From Pandoraea terrae (GTDB lineage Bacteria; Pseudomonadota; Gammaproteobacteria; Burkholderiales; Burkholderiaceae), in the NCBI RefSeq assembly GCF_902459695.1, contig NZ_CABPRZ010000002.1:310001-374000 (forward strand): a stretch of 64,000 bases of DNA, read 5' to 3'. Below, in pieces: positions 9,201 to 18,781 of the stretch. The notes beneath the pieces are model-generated. The model was not told the origin of the DNA, searched no databases, and saw only the letters and a list, made by a program, of their open reading frames with translations. Made by a program: the position numbers and the translations under genes. Numbering within the stretch: the stretch's first letter is position 1; every line of letters begins with the position of its first letter.

Positions 9201-9509
9201 CTAGCCCGGCAACACGATGCCGAACACCACGTTGAACACGACCAGTCCGGCGTGCAGCAGCATGCCGGCCCGGGCCGGTGCGACCGAAACCCGCGGCACG
9301 TTGCGGTAACGCGCGTATTGGGTCAATGCGCCCACAAAGAACGCCGTCGGAAAAAGCGTGCCGAGCGCGGCGAGCAAAACCGGGGGGCCGTCGTGCGGCA
9401 TGTGCTGACGCCCCGGCCCGTGCACCGAGACCTCACTCCACACCAGCACCGCCAGTGCACCTACCAGCCCGATAAAAAAGGCCCATAGCGACGTAACACC
9501 CACGGCCAT
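9201..9509 (-). CDS. Small integral membrane protein, unknown function
   Basis: A 102-residue hydrophobic protein with three clear membrane segments: one near the N-terminus (AFFIGLVGALAVLVW), one in the middle (LLAALGTLFPTAFFVGALT) and one at the C-terminus (LVVFNVVFGIVLPG). I recognise no family. It is convergent with msrB with no intervening bases. Start is uncertain: ATG 9509 lacks a strong Shine-Dalgarno sequence and ATG 9533 would add eight mostly polar residues. Confidence 0.72.
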   Translation of the reverse strand: MAVGVTSLWAFFIGLVGALAVLVWSEVSVHGPGRQHMPHDGPPVLLAALGTLFPTAFFVGALTQYARYRNVPRVSVAPARAGMLLHAGLVVFNVVFGIVLPG

Positions 9510-9824
9510 CGTGTCTTCTTCTTGATATGTCATGCATTCCGGGAGACGTTGCGAGTTGATGAAAAAGTTTAGTCCGCCAACCTGAGGAAATGCCCAAAAA
9601 TCCATTGAAAATCAAGGATTCGCACGATTTTTCAGTGCTTTTCACGCATTTTGGCCCGCCCGCCATGCGCCCCCATTGACTTGGACCAGCCCGCCGCGAT
9701 GGGCGCGCTGCGCGTCCATCCGGAAAAAAACCTTGCCGTGCCGCTTGGCAGCGGTACGCGCGAGCCGTTGGCGTGGCGCATGAAATATAATGGCCGATTG
9801 TCGCGAGACCCTTGCCGAGACACC
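9510..9824. other. Intergenic region upstream of yciB
   Basis: A 315-bp region between two divergent genes with no convincing ORF. A TATAAT hexamer at 9786-9791, 33 nt before the yciB start, is a plausible -10 box, though no well-spaced -35 is visible. Confidence 0.5.
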
Positions 9825-10358
9825 ATGAAATTTCTGTTCGACCTGTTGCCGGTCATCCTGTTTTTCATCGCCTTCAAGTTTGCGGGCATTTACGTGGCCA
9901 CAGGCATCGCCATCGCCGCCACGGTAATTCAGGTCCTGTGGGTCTGGATTCGTCATCGCAAAGTGGAGCCGATGCAATGGGTGAGCCTCGCGATCATCGT
10001 CGTGTTCGGCGGCGCCACCATGTGGCTTCACAACGAAACCTTCATCAAGTGGAAACCCACGGCGCTGTACTGGCTGTTCGGCGGCACGCTGTTCATTGCG
10101 GAACTCATCTTCGACCGCAACCTGATCCGCGCCATGATGGAAAAGCAGATGGTCCTGCCCGACAGCCTGTGGCGCATGGTCAACTACAGCTGGGCGCTAT
10201 TCTTCATCGCCATGGGCATTCTGAACCTCGTCATCGCGTACCACTTCTCGACCGATACGTGGGTCAATTTCAAGCTGTTCGGCGGCATGGGCCTGATGGT
10301 CGTGTTCATCGTCCTGCAGAGCCTGTGGCTTGCCAAATACATCAAGCAGGACGAATGA
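9825..10358 (+). CDS. yciB: Inner-membrane septation protein A (YciB/IspZ)
   Basis: A 177-residue polytopic inner-membrane protein of the YciB (septation protein A, IspZ) family with five hydrophobic helices. Family landmarks include the N-terminal [31 protein letters not shown] and [15 protein letters not shown]. In E. coli YciB interacts with cell-division and elongation proteins and affects envelope integrity. Length matches the family. It lies 1 nt from the following bolA-like start, so the two are probably co-transcribed. Confidence 0.96.
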   Translation: MKFLFDLLPVILFFIAFKFAGIYVATGIAIAATVIQVLWVWIRHRKVEPMQWVSLAIIVVFGGATMWLHNETFIKWKPTALYWLFGGTLFIAELIFDRNLIRAMMEKQMVLPDSLWRMVNYSWALFFIAMGILNLVIAYHFSTDTWVNFKLFGGMGLMVVFIVLQSLWLAKYIKQDE

Positions 10359-10359
10359 G

Positions 10360-10626
10360 ATGAGTGTCATCGAACAACAGATCGAGGCGCGCCTGCGCGC
10401 CGCCCTCGCGCCGACCGAGTTCACGTTGGAGAATGACAGCGCACGGCATGCCGGGCACGCCGGTGCGGCGTCGGGCGGCCACTATAACCTGCGCATCGTG
10501 TCGAGTGCTTTTGCGGGACGCAACCGCGTGGCGCGGCATCGCTTGGTGTATGATGCGCTTGCCGATTTGATGCAGAACGGCATTCACGCCCTCGCCATCA
10601 CCGCGCTCGCGCCGGATGAAGTGTGA
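10360..10626 (+). CDS. BolA family protein
   Basis: An 88-residue BolA/IbaG-like protein. The core GGHYNLRIVSSAFAGRNRVARHRLVYDALADLM matches the conserved class-II KH-like fold; the helix-loop with the RHRLVY motif is diagnostic. BolA proteins bind monothiol glutaredoxins and Fe-S clusters and affect morphology and stress responses. The conserved C-terminal His seen in many homologues is represented by IHALAITALAP. It starts 1 nt after the yciB stop. Confidence 0.92.
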   Translation: MSVIEQQIEARLRAALAPTEFTLENDSARHAGHAGAASGGHYNLRIVSSAFAGRNRVARHRLVYDALADLMQNGIHALAITALAPDEV

Positions 10627-10688
10627 GCGGCAAGCCATTCCCCCGTCGAATAATCCTTTTGCCTTCGTCAAACGTCAGGAAAACCAGC

Positions 10689-11465
10689 ATGGCATTGAAA
10701 CTTGCCCGCACGGTGCTCGCCCTCGCCGCGACCGTGTCCCTGCCCGCATTCGCCCAGAACGTCGCCGTCGTGAACGGCACGCCCGTACCCGTGTCGCGCG
10801 CCAATGCGATGGTGGCCGAAATGGTGCGTCAGGGCCAGCCGGATTCGCCGCAACTGCAACAGCAAGTGCGCGAAGAACTCGTCAAGCGCGAGATCCTGGC
10901 ACAGGAAGCGGTTCGCCGCGGCATTCCTGCCCGCCCGGATGTCAAGTTCCAGGTGGAGATGGCCAAGCAGACCGTGCTGATTCGCGCGCTGATCGCCGAT
11001 GTCGTGAAGACGCCAGTGAGCGATGCAGAGCTTCAGTCGCGTTACGACCAGATCAAGAAGCAGTTCGGCGACAAGGAGTATCACGCCCGCCACATCCTCG
11101 TGCCGAGCGAAGACCTCGCCAAGGAGATCATCGCCAAGCTCAAGGGTGGCGCGAAGTTCGCCGATCTCGCGAAGCAGTATTCGAAGGATCCGGGTTCGGC
11201 CCAGAACGGCGGCGATCTCGACTGGTCACCGGCCAACGCCTACGTGCCGGAATTCGCGGCCGCGCTGGGCAAGCTGCAGAAGGGCCAAATGACCGATGCC
11301 CCGGTCAAGACCAACTTCGGCTACCACGTGATCCAACTCGACGACGTCCGCGATGCGCAGATTCCGTCGCTTGCCGAAGTGAAGCCGCAGCTGGAACAGC
11401 AGATGCGCGAGGAAAAGCTGCAGAAGTTCGAGCAAGAGCTCGAGAAGAAAGCGAAGATCCAGTAA
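10689..11465 (+). CDS. Periplasmic parvulin-type peptidyl-prolyl isomerase
   Basis: A 258-residue secreted foldase. An N-terminal signal peptide ends around LPAFAQ (residues 1-22). A SurA-like helical segment follows, then a parvulin (rotamase) domain at about residues 133-225 with the landmarks YHARHILV, GGDLDWSPANAYVPEF and TNFGYHVIQLDDVR. The C-terminal tail is a charged helix (EQELEKKAKIQ). It probably assists folding of exported proteins. ATG 10689 has AGGA 8 nt upstream; the upstream extension would destroy the signal peptide. It is followed by a strong terminator. Confidence 0.95.
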   Translation: MALKLARTVLALAATVSLPAFAQNVAVVNGTPVPVSRANAMVAEMVRQGQPDSPQLQQQVREELVKREILAQEAVRRGIPARPDVKFQVEMAKQTVLIRALIADVVKTPVSDAELQSRYDQIKKQFGDKEYHARHILVPSEDLAKEIIAKLKGGAKFADLAKQYSKDPGSAQNGGDLDWSPANAYVPEFAAALGKLQKGQMTDAPVKTNFGYHVIQLDDVRDAQIPSLAEVKPQLEQQMREEKLQKFEQELEKKAKIQ

Positions 11466-11511
11466 CACGCGATCCGCGCTGCCGGGTACCGCCACCGGTA
11501 CGCCGGCCAAT

Positions 11512-11539
11512 AAAAAACCCGCCAATCGGCGGGTTTTTT
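11512..11539. terminator. Bidirectional intrinsic terminator between the PPIase gene and purL
   Basis: Six A, stem CCCGCC/GGCGGG with loop AATC, then six T. It can stop transcription of the rightward PPIase gene and the leftward purL. Confidence 0.92.
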
Positions 11540-11563
11540 ATTGGGTGATGGGGTGCGGCCGTT

Positions 11564-14500
11564 TTAGCCCACCGCGCGGCGCGCGTTGCGGAACATGCGC
11601 ATCCACGGGCTGTCCTCGCCCCACTGCGCCGGCGCCCAGCTCATTTGCGCGGTGCGGAAGACGCGTTCAGGGTGCGGCATCATGACGGTGAAGCGTCCGT
11701 CCGCCGTGGTGAACGACGTCAAACCGCGCGGTGAACCGTTCGGGTTGAACGGATAGGCTTCCGTCGCCGCGCCGCGATTGTCGACGAAACGCATCGCAGC
11801 GATGGCGCGGTCGATGTTGCCCTGCTGACCGAAGTTCGCAAAACCCTCGCCGTGCGCCACGACGATCGGCGCCTGCGTGCCAGCCATGTCCTTGAAGAAC
11901 ATCGACGGCGAATCGAGCACCTCGACCTGCACCAGGCGTGCTTCGTACTTCGACTGGTTGTACGTAAACTTCGGCCAGTCAGCCGCGCCCGGGATCATGT
12001 TCGACAGATTGCTCATCATCTGGCAGCCATTGCACACGCCCAGCGCAAACGTATCCGCCCGGTTGAAGAACCCGGCGAAACGGTCGGCCAGCGACGCGTT
12101 GAACAGGATTGTCTTGGCCCAGCCTTCGCCGGCGCCGAGCACGTCGCCATACGAGAAGCCGCCGCACGCAATGAAGCCCTGGAAGTCGGCCAGCTTGGCC
12201 CGCCCAGACAGCAGATCGCTCATGTGCACGTCGTACGCCGAAAATCCTGCGCGGTCGAGCACGTACGCCATCTCCACATGCGAGTTGACGCCCTGCTCAC
12301 GCAGGATCGCCACCTTCGGACGCGCCCCCGTCGCGACGAACGGCGCGGCGATGTCCTCGCTCGGATCGAACGTCAATGTCGGCGACAGCCCCGGATCGGC
12401 CACGTCGTTCAATGCCTCGAATTCGGCGTCGGCGCACGCGGGGTTGTCACGCAGACGCGCGATACGCCAACTCACTTCGCTCCATACGCGTTGCAATTCG
12501 GCACGCGGCGCACCGAAAACCTTCTTCGCATCACGGTAGATCTCAATGACGTCCGAGGTATTCGGCTTGCCGATGACGTGGCTGCACGCCGACAGGCCGT
12601 GCTCGCGCAGCGCCTGCAGCACGGCGTCGCGATCGTCCGCGCGCACCTGGATCACGCCGCCGAGTTCTTCGTTGAACAGCGCACGCAGCGTCTTGTCTTC
12701 CCGGCGGCCGGCCGTCTGCTTGGCCCAATCCTTGGCATCGCCGTAGTCCGACTCGAAGCCTTCGTCGAGCGTCAACATGTCGACGTTGAGCGACACACCA
12801 ACATGACCGGCAAAGGCCATTTCCGCCACGGTCGCGAACAGGCCGCCGTCCGAGCGGTCGTGATACGCCAGCACCTTGCCCGCGCGGTTCAGCGATTGGA
12901 TGGCGTCGAAGAAGCGCTTGAGATCGGCCGCATCGTCGACATCCGGGGCAGCGTCGCCGATCTGCTGCGTGACTTGCGCGAGAATGCTGCCGCCGAGGCG
13001 GTTCTTGTTGCGGCCCAGATCGATCGCGATCAGCACGGTCTCGCCGACATCGGCGGTGCGGCGCAGTTGCGGCGTGACCTGGCCGCGCACGTCTTCCACC
13101 GGCGCGAATGCCGAGACGATCAGCGACACGGGCGCCACGACTTCCTTGCCACGGCCGTCGTCCTGCCATTGCGTGCGCATCGACAGCGAATCCTTCCCCA
13201 CCGGGATCGACAAGCCCAGCGCCGGACACAGTTCCATGCCGACAGCCTTGACCGTGTCGAACAGCGCGGCGTCTTCGCCCTCGCTGCCGCATGCGGCCAT
13301 CCAGTTGGCCGACAGCTTGATCTGATCGAGCGACGCGATTGGCGCCGCCGCGATATTCGTGATCGCCTCGCCGACCGCCATGCGGCCCGAAGCGGGCGCG
13401 TCGATGACGGCCAACGGCGTGCGCTCGCCCATCGTCATCGCTTCACCGCGATAACCGGCGTAGTCCATCATCGAAATGGCGCAATCGGCCACCGGCACCT
13501 GCCATGGGCCGACCATCTGGTCACGCGCCGTCAAGCCACCGACGGTACGGTCGCCGATGGTGATGAGGAACGACTTCGATGCGACGGTCGGGTGGCGCAG
13601 TACAGCACGGGCAATATCACCCAGCGCAAGGCCGGTCACGTCGACCGGCGGGAAATCCGGCGTGACGCGCTTGACGTCGCGGTGCATGCGAGGCGCCTTG
13701 CCGAGCAGCACTTCCATCGGCATATCGACGGGCGCAGGCGCTTCCGGGTGCAGTGGATCGACCAGTTGCAGCTGACGTTCCCCGGTCGCGATGCCGACCA
13801 CCGCGACCGGGCAGCGTTCGCGTTGGCAAACCGCCTGAAACGCCGGGAAGCTGTCGGGTGCGATCGCAAGCACGTAGCGCTCCTGAGCCTCGTTGCTCCA
13901 GATTTCGGCCGGCGACATGCCGGACTCTTCCAGTTGCACCTGGCGCAAATCGAAACGCGCGCCCTTGTCGGCGCCATCGACCAGTTCGGGGAAGGCGTTG
14001 GACAGACCGCCCGCGCCGACGTCATGGATCGACAGGATCGGGTTGGCATCGCCTTGCGTCCAGCACCAGTTGATGACTTCCTGCGCACGGCGCTGGATCT
14101 CCGGGTTGCCGCGCTGCACCGAATTGAAATCGAGTTCAGCGGTGTTCGTGCCGGTGGCCATCGAGCTGGCGGCGCCGCCGCCCATGCCGATGCGCATGCC
14201 GGGGCCGCCGATCTGGATCAACAGCGTGCCGGCCGGCAGGTCGAACTTGTGCGTATGCTTGTCGGAGATGTTCCCCATGCCCCCGGCGATCATGATCGGC
14301 TTGTGGTAGCCGCGCACGCGGCCTGCGACATTCTGTTCGTAGGCACGGAAATAGCCGCCGAGGTTCGGGCGGCCGAATTCGTTGTTGAAGGCGGCGCCGC
14401 CGAGCGGGCCGTCCGTCATGATCTGCAGGGGCGAGGCAATGCGGTCGGGGCGGCCGTAAAACTGCCCGCCGTCGTTCGGATTGCGCTGTTGCGGCGGCAC

Positions 14501-15595
14501 CGTCACGTCGCGATCGTTTTCCCACGGTTCGACCGCGCCGGGCAATGCCAGGTTCGACACCGTGAAGCCGCACAGACCGGACTTCGGCGTGGATCCGCGG
14601 CCCGTGGCGCCCTCGTCGCGAATTTCGCCGCCGGCGCCCGTGCTGGCGCCCGGGAACGGCGAGATGGCAGTCGGGTGATTATGTGTCTCGACCTTCATCA
14701 GGGTATGGGTCAGCTCGGTGCTGCGGCCATACTCGCGCGCCTCACCGCGCGGATACCAACGCTCGACCTCGGCGCCGACCATCACCGACGCGTTGTCCGA
14801 ATAGGCGACGACGGTGCCCTCCGGGTGCAGCTGGTGCGTGTTCTTGATCATCTGGAACAGCGACTTGTCCTGCTTGACGCCGTCGATGGTCCAATCCGCG
14901 TTGAAGATCTTGTGGCGGCAATGTTCGCTGTTGGCTTGCGCGAACATCATCAATTCCACGTCGGTCGGGTTGCGCTTCAGCCCCACGAACGCGTCGACCA
15001 GGTAGTCGATCTCATCGTCGGCCAAGGCCATGCCCCAGTCGCGGTTCGCGGCTTCCAGCGCGGCGCGGCCGCCGGCGATCACGTCGACCGTCTGCAGCGG
15101 CTTGACCTGCAACTCGGTGAAAAGCGCCTCGGCGTCCTTGCGATTGGCCACGACGGTCTCGGTCATGCGGTCGTGCAGCACGGTGGCGACGCGGCCAAGC
15201 ACTTCCGGCGACAGGGATTTCTTGCCGCCGAGCAGACCGGTCTTCACGCCGATGGTGAATTCGACGGCGCGCTCGATACGGCGCACGTTTTCGATGCCGC
15301 AATTATGGGCGATATCGGTGGCCTTGCTGGCCCACGGCGAGATTGTGCCAAGGCGCGGAATCACGAGCAGCGTGTCGCCTTCGGCATCCTCACGCGCCGG
15401 CTCGCCATAGGTCAGCAACCCCGCCACGCGGTCGGTATCTTCACGCGAGAGCGCTTCGGCGCTGGCGACGAAGTGGACGTAGCGCGCGTCGATACGAACG
15501 ATCGAGGCATCAATGGCTTGCAGGGTCTGCAAAAGGCGTTGCTGGCGAAATTCGGAAAGCGCCAAGGCGCCGGCGAAGCAGGCAATCTGAGTCAT
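11564..15595 (-). CDS. purL: Phosphoribosylformylglycinamidine synthase PurL (large type)
   Basis: A 1343-residue single-chain FGAM synthase (E. coli 1295). It converts FGAR, glutamine and ATP to FGAM in purine biosynthesis. Order: N-terminal PurS-like region, a linker, two AIRS-like synthase halves ([21 protein letters not shown] near residue 300; [20 protein letters not shown] near 680), then a class-I glutaminase domain with nucleophile Cys in [10 protein letters not shown] and His-Glu in [10 protein letters not shown]. The start at 15595 (MTQIACFAG) agrees with the family. A TATAAT box on the minus strand at 15655-15660 lies 60 nt upstream. Confidence 0.98.
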   Translation of the reverse strand: MTQIACFAGALALSEFRQQRLLQTLQAIDASIVRIDARYVHFVASAEALSREDTDRVAGLLTYGEPAREDAEGDTLLVIPRLGTISPWASKATDIAHNCGIENVRRIERAVEFTIGVKTGLLGGKKSLSPEVLGRVATVLHDRMTETVVANRKDAEALFTELQVKPLQTVDVIAGGRAALEAANRDWGMALADDEIDYLVDAFVGLKRNPTDVELMMFAQANSEHCRHKIFNADWTIDGVKQDKSLFQMIKNTHQLHPEGTVVAYSDNASVMVGAEVERWYPRGEAREYGRSTELTHTLMKVETHNHPTAISPFPGASTGAGGEIRDEGATGRGSTPKSGLCGFTVSNLALPGAVEPWENDRDVTVPPQQRNPNDGGQFYGRPDRIASPLQIMTDGPLGGAAFNNEFGRPNLGGYFRAYEQNVAGRVRGYHKPIMIAGGMGNISDKHTHKFDLPAGTLLIQIGGPGMRIGMGGGAASSMATGTNTAELDFNSVQRGNPEIQRRAQEVINWCWTQGDANPILSIHDVGAGGLSNAFPELVDGADKGARFDLRQVQLEESGMSPAEIWSNEAQERYVLAIAPDSFPAFQAVCQRERCPVAVVGIATGERQLQLVDPLHPEAPAPVDMPMEVLLGKAPRMHRDVKRVTPDFPPVDVTGLALGDIARAVLRHPTVASKSFLITIGDRTVGGLTARDQMVGPWQVPVADCAISMMDYAGYRGEAMTMGERTPLAVIDAPASGRMAVGEAITNIAAAPIASLDQIKLSANWMAACGSEGEDAALFDTVKAVGMELCPALGLSIPVGKDSLSMRTQWQDDGRGKEVVAPVSLIVSAFAPVEDVRGQVTPQLRRTADVGETVLIAIDLGRNKNRLGGSILAQVTQQIGDAAPDVDDAADLKRFFDAIQSLNRAGKVLAYHDRSDGGLFATVAEMAFAGHVGVSLNVDMLTLDEGFESDYGDAKDWAKQTAGRREDKTLRALFNEELGGVIQVRADDRDAVLQALREHGLSACSHVIGKPNTSDVIEIYRDAKKVFGAPRAELQRVWSEVSWRIARLRDNPACADAEFEALNDVADPGLSPTLTFDPSEDIAAPFVATGARPKVAILREQGVNSHVEMAYVLDRAGFSAYDVHMSDLLSGRAKLADFQGFIACGGFSYGDVLGAGEGWAKTILFNASLADRFAGFFNRADTFALGVCNGCQMMSNLSNMIPGAADWPKFTYNQSKYEARLVQVEVLDSPSMFFKDMAGTQAPIVVAHGEGFANFGQQGNIDRAIAAMRFVDNRGAATEAYPFNPNGSPRGLTSFTTADGRFTVMMPHPERVFRTAQMSWAPAQWGEDSPWMRMFRNARRAVG

Positions 15596-15654
15596 GGAAG
15601 GACGGAGGCAGAGCGCACGGGCGCGTTCAATACGAGGGGGAACGACAAAGGCGG

Positions 15655-15660
15655 ATTATA
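15655..15660 (-). promoter_or_regulatory. Candidate -10 box for purL
   Basis: TATAAT on the minus strand, 60 nt before the purL ATG. No clear -35 element or PurR-like operator was recognised. Confidence 0.4.
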
Positions 15661-15766
15661 CCCTCTCCGGGCCGTTTTCTGGGCGTCCGATGCGCGCCCG
15701 CGCCCCGGTGGCCGCCACTCTCTGGTAACCTATGCCCCCCCGTGCACGACAAAAAGATGCTAACAA

Positions 15767-15786
15767 GCGAACGAACGGGCGTTCGC
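15767..15786. promoter_or_regulatory. Inverted repeat just upstream of dadA
   Basis: Perfect 7-bp arms GCGAACG/CGTTCGC separated by 6 bp, ending 20 nt before the dadA start. It could be an operator or a hairpin that controls translation; no regulator is assigned. Confidence 0.4.
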
Positions 15787-15806
15787 GACATACCAGACGG
15801 TTGGGA

Positions 15807-17081
15807 ATGAAGGTCATCGTTATCGGCGGCGGGGTTATCGGCACGTGTACCGCCTACTATCTGGCTTCGGCCGGCCACACGGTCACGCTCGTCGAGCGCA
15901 ACACCACAGTGGCCCAGGAAAGCAGCTTCGGCAATGCCGGCGTCATTGCGCCCGGCTATGTCACGCCGTGGGCGGCGCCCGGCATGCCGCGCAAGCTGCT
16001 TGGCTATATGTTCAGCTCGGCCAGCCCGCTGATCTTCCGGCCCGGCCTGTCGGCCGGCACGTGGCGATGGGCCCTGCGCTGGCTGCGCGAGTGCAAGCTC
16101 GACCGCTACCGCGCCAACCGTGCGCGCATGCAGCGGCTCGCCTTCTACAGCCAGCAGTGTCTGCACGCCCTGCGCGAACATCATGAGTTCGACTACGAGC
16201 AAACGCAGGGGTATCTGCAGCTGTTCCGTACCGAGCGCGACATCAAGCTGAACGAGCCGGCGCGCGCCATGCTGGCCGAAAACGAGGTACCGCACCGCCT
16301 GCTGACAGCCGAGGAATGCCTGAAGCTCGAACCGGCGCTGTCGACCGACGCCAAACTGGCTGGCGGCCTGCACCTGCCCCGGGATGAGACGGGCAATTGC
16401 CCGCTGTTTACCAAGCGGCTGGCGCAAATCGCCCGGGAAATGGGCGTGACGCTCGCCACGGAAACCACGGTGCTCGCCGTGCAGCCGAATCTCGGCCGAG
16501 CGGGCGTCACCGTCACGACGGCCGCAACCGGCAGCCCGGTGCAGACGGCAACGTGGCAGGCAGATGCCGTCGTCATGGCGGCAGGCGTGGCAAGCGCGGC
16601 GCTGCTGCGCCCGTTGGGCATCGACGTGCCGCTGTGGCCCATCAAGGGCTATTCCATCACGGTACCGGTCAAGAGCGAGCTTTTCAGCCCGCGGCTGGCC
16701 GTCATGGACGAATCCTACAAGACCGCGGTCACCCCGCAGGGCAATCGTCTGCGCATCGCGGGCACGGCGGAGCTGGGCGACGCCGCGCTCGTGTTGCGCG
16801 AAAAAGCCATCGCCACCCTGTACAAGGTGGCCACGGACTGGTTTCCGGGCGCCGGTCGCTACCGCGAGGCCCGCGCATGGGTCGGCGCGCGCCCGATGCT
16901 GCCGGACGGCCCCCCGTTGCTGGGCGCGACCCATCTGCCCGGCATTTACCTGAACCTCGGCCACGGTTCGACCGGCTGGGCGATGGCCTGCGGCTCAGGC
17001 AAGGTCCTGGCAGACCTGCTGTCCGGACAAACGCCGGACATCGACATGGAAGGCCTCACCCTTTCGCGCTACGCGCACTGA
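15807..17081 (+). CDS. dadA: D-amino acid dehydrogenase DadA-like
   Basis: A 424-residue FAD-dependent oxidoreductase (E. coli DadA 432). The FAD-binding Rossmann motif VIGGGVIGTCTAYYLASAGH is at the N-terminus and the second FAD contact, NLGHGSTGWAMACGSGKVLA, near the C-terminus. SSFGNAGVIAPGYVTPWAAPGMP is characteristic of DadA. The enzyme deaminates D-amino acids such as D-alanine and passes electrons to the respiratory chain at the inner membrane. No alr/dadX neighbour is present, so the specificity within the family is uncertain. The ATG at 15807 begins exactly at the nucleotide-binding strand; a GGGA lies very close to it. Confidence 0.92.
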   Translation: MKVIVIGGGVIGTCTAYYLASAGHTVTLVERNTTVAQESSFGNAGVIAPGYVTPWAAPGMPRKLLGYMFSSASPLIFRPGLSAGTWRWALRWLRECKLDRYRANRARMQRLAFYSQQCLHALREHHEFDYEQTQGYLQLFRTERDIKLNEPARAMLAENEVPHRLLTAEECLKLEPALSTDAKLAGGLHLPRDETGNCPLFTKRLAQIAREMGVTLATETTVLAVQPNLGRAGVTVTTAATGSPVQTATWQADAVVMAAGVASAALLRPLGIDVPLWPIKGYSITVPVKSELFSPRLAVMDESYKTAVTPQGNRLRIAGTAELGDAALVLREKAIATLYKVATDWFPGAGRYREARAWVGARPMLPDGPPLLGATHLPGIYLNLGHGSTGWAMACGSGKVLADLLSGQTPDIDMEGLTLSRYAH

Positions 17082-17169
17082 ACCTCCCGCAGCGTTCATA
17101 ATGGACGGCAGATACCGGCGCCCTCATCCCGCGCCCGGGTCCTTGAACGCATGCCGGGAGCGTCATTTC

Positions 17170-18687
17170 GTGCCTGAAACCCCTCGCTCACTGTATCGAA
17201 TCGCCGCATTGCGCGCCGTCGAGCAGCACAGCGCCAGTGGATTGCCGCCGCACACGCTGATGGCGCGTGCCGGCGCTGCAGCCGCCGACTGGCTTCATGC
17301 GCGCCTGTCCGCGTCCGCGACAGCGGGCCGCCGGCCAGTGCTCGTGCTCGCCGGGCCGGGCAACAACGGCGGCGACGCCTATATCGTTGCGTGTGAACTG
17401 GCGTCACGCGGCGTCGCCGTGCAGATCTGGCAGACGGCGGCGCCGACTGCGGAGGACGCCCGTTGGGCGCACGCACGGGCCGTGGCCGCACAGCTCCCGA
17501 TAGCACCGCCGCCCACGGCGTGGCCCGACGGCATGGCGTTCGACTGGGTCATTGACGGCCTCTTCGGCATTGGCCTGACGCGTCCGCTCGAGGGCAAGAC
17601 CGCCGCGCTCGTCGAACAGCTCAACGATCGGCGGCTGCGCGTGCTCGCGCTCGACATTCCGAGCGGATTACAGGCCGATACCGGACAGTCGGCTGGCCCC
17701 ATTGTGAACGCCACGGCCACACTGGCCTTCCTTGGCGCCACGCCGGGCCTGTTCACGGGCTTGGGGCGTGACGTCGCCGGCGACGTCGACGTGGCGGATC
17801 TGGGGGTGTCTTCCGCGCTTGGGCAAGTCGACGCTGCGGCGACGTCCGTGACACCCGGCACATTTGCGCATGCGCTGCCGCAGCGCCGCCACGCCAGTCA
17901 CAAGGGCAGCCATGGATCGCTCGGGGTGCTGGGCGGACACGACGGCATGGTCGGCGCCCCGCTGCTGTCGGCACGCGCAGCGCTGTTCAGCGGTGCGGGA
18001 CGCGTCTACGCGGGCTTCGTCACGCAATCGTACCCTGCCTACGATGCCGGTCAGCCGGAACTCATGCTGCGTAACGCGGAAGATATCGATGTTGCCAGCA
18101 TGCAGGCGCTTGCGATCGGCCCGGGACTCGGCACGGATGCCGCGGCGTCGGCCTGCCTGGCGCGCGCCCTGGCGCGCCCCGATGTCCCGCTGGTGCTCGA
18201 TGCCGACGCGTTGAACCTGCTTGCCGCGGAACCCGCCTTGGCCGAACGCGTGCGCACACGCGGCGGCGCCACGGTGCTGACGCCGCATCCGCTCGAGGCT
18301 GCACGATTGGCGGGCTGCGACGTCTCGCACGTCCAGTCGGACCGGCTGGCGGCCGCACGCGGATTGGCCCGGCAATTTCGCGCCGTCGTGGTGCTCAAGG
18401 GGTCGGGTACGATCGTCGATGACGGAAAACGGGCGTGGATCAACCCGACCGGCAATCCCGCGCTGGCCACTGCAGGTACCGGCGACGTGCTGACCGGCTT
18501 GGCGGGCGCATTGCTCGCACAGGGCATGGACGCCGCGAATGCCGCGCTGGCGGCGGTTTGGCTCCACGGCCGGGCGGCGGACAATCTTGTCGCGAACGGC
18601 ACGGGGCCAGCCGGTCTTACCGCCTCTGAACTTTTGCCGGCGATTCGGGACGAACTGAATCTGCAGATGCGGGCGGCGCGCCGGTAA
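17170..18687 (+). CDS. nnr: Bifunctional NAD(P)H-hydrate epimerase / ADP-dependent NAD(P)H-hydrate dehydratase
   Basis: A 505-residue NnrE-NnrD (YjeF) fusion that repairs hydrated NAD(P)H. The N-terminal epimerase half has GPGNNGGDAYIVACEL and IDGLFGIGLTR. The C-terminal ribokinase-like dehydratase half has SLGVLGGHDGMVGA, IGPGLGTDA and NPTGNPALATAGTGDVLTG with the catalytic Asp. I choose GTG 17170 because GGGAG lies 9 nt upstream and the length matches homologues; an ATG at 17101 would add a Pro/Arg-rich stretch that looks non-coding. It lies between dadA and pgi on the same strand. Confidence 0.95.
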   Translation: MPETPRSLYRIAALRAVEQHSASGLPPHTLMARAGAAAADWLHARLSASATAGRRPVLVLAGPGNNGGDAYIVACELASRGVAVQIWQTAAPTAEDARWAHARAVAAQLPIAPPPTAWPDGMAFDWVIDGLFGIGLTRPLEGKTAALVEQLNDRRLRVLALDIPSGLQADTGQSAGPIVNATATLAFLGATPGLFTGLGRDVAGDVDVADLGVSSALGQVDAAATSVTPGTFAHALPQRRHASHKGSHGSLGVLGGHDGMVGAPLLSARAALFSGAGRVYAGFVTQSYPAYDAGQPELMLRNAEDIDVASMQALAIGPGLGTDAAASACLARALARPDVPLVLDADALNLLAAEPALAERVRTRGGATVLTPHPLEAARLAGCDVSHVQSDRLAAARGLARQFRAVVVLKGSGTIVDDGKRAWINPTGNPALATAGTGDVLTGLAGALLAQGMDAANAALAAVWLHGRAADNLVANGTGPAGLTASELLPAIRDELNLQMRAARR

Positions 18688-18781
18688 ATTCCGCGTGCGC
18701 GCCCCAACTTGCGCGGCAACGTCGCCGCATCAACCGTTATACTGCGCTTGTTGCGCCTAAACGAAATGAACTGATTTGCCT

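Noticed and set aside
11852-15763. 1303-residue plus-strand open frame across purL
   Set aside because: It is antisense to the obvious purL gene and has His/Arg-rich, low-quality composition; a shadow caused by high GC.
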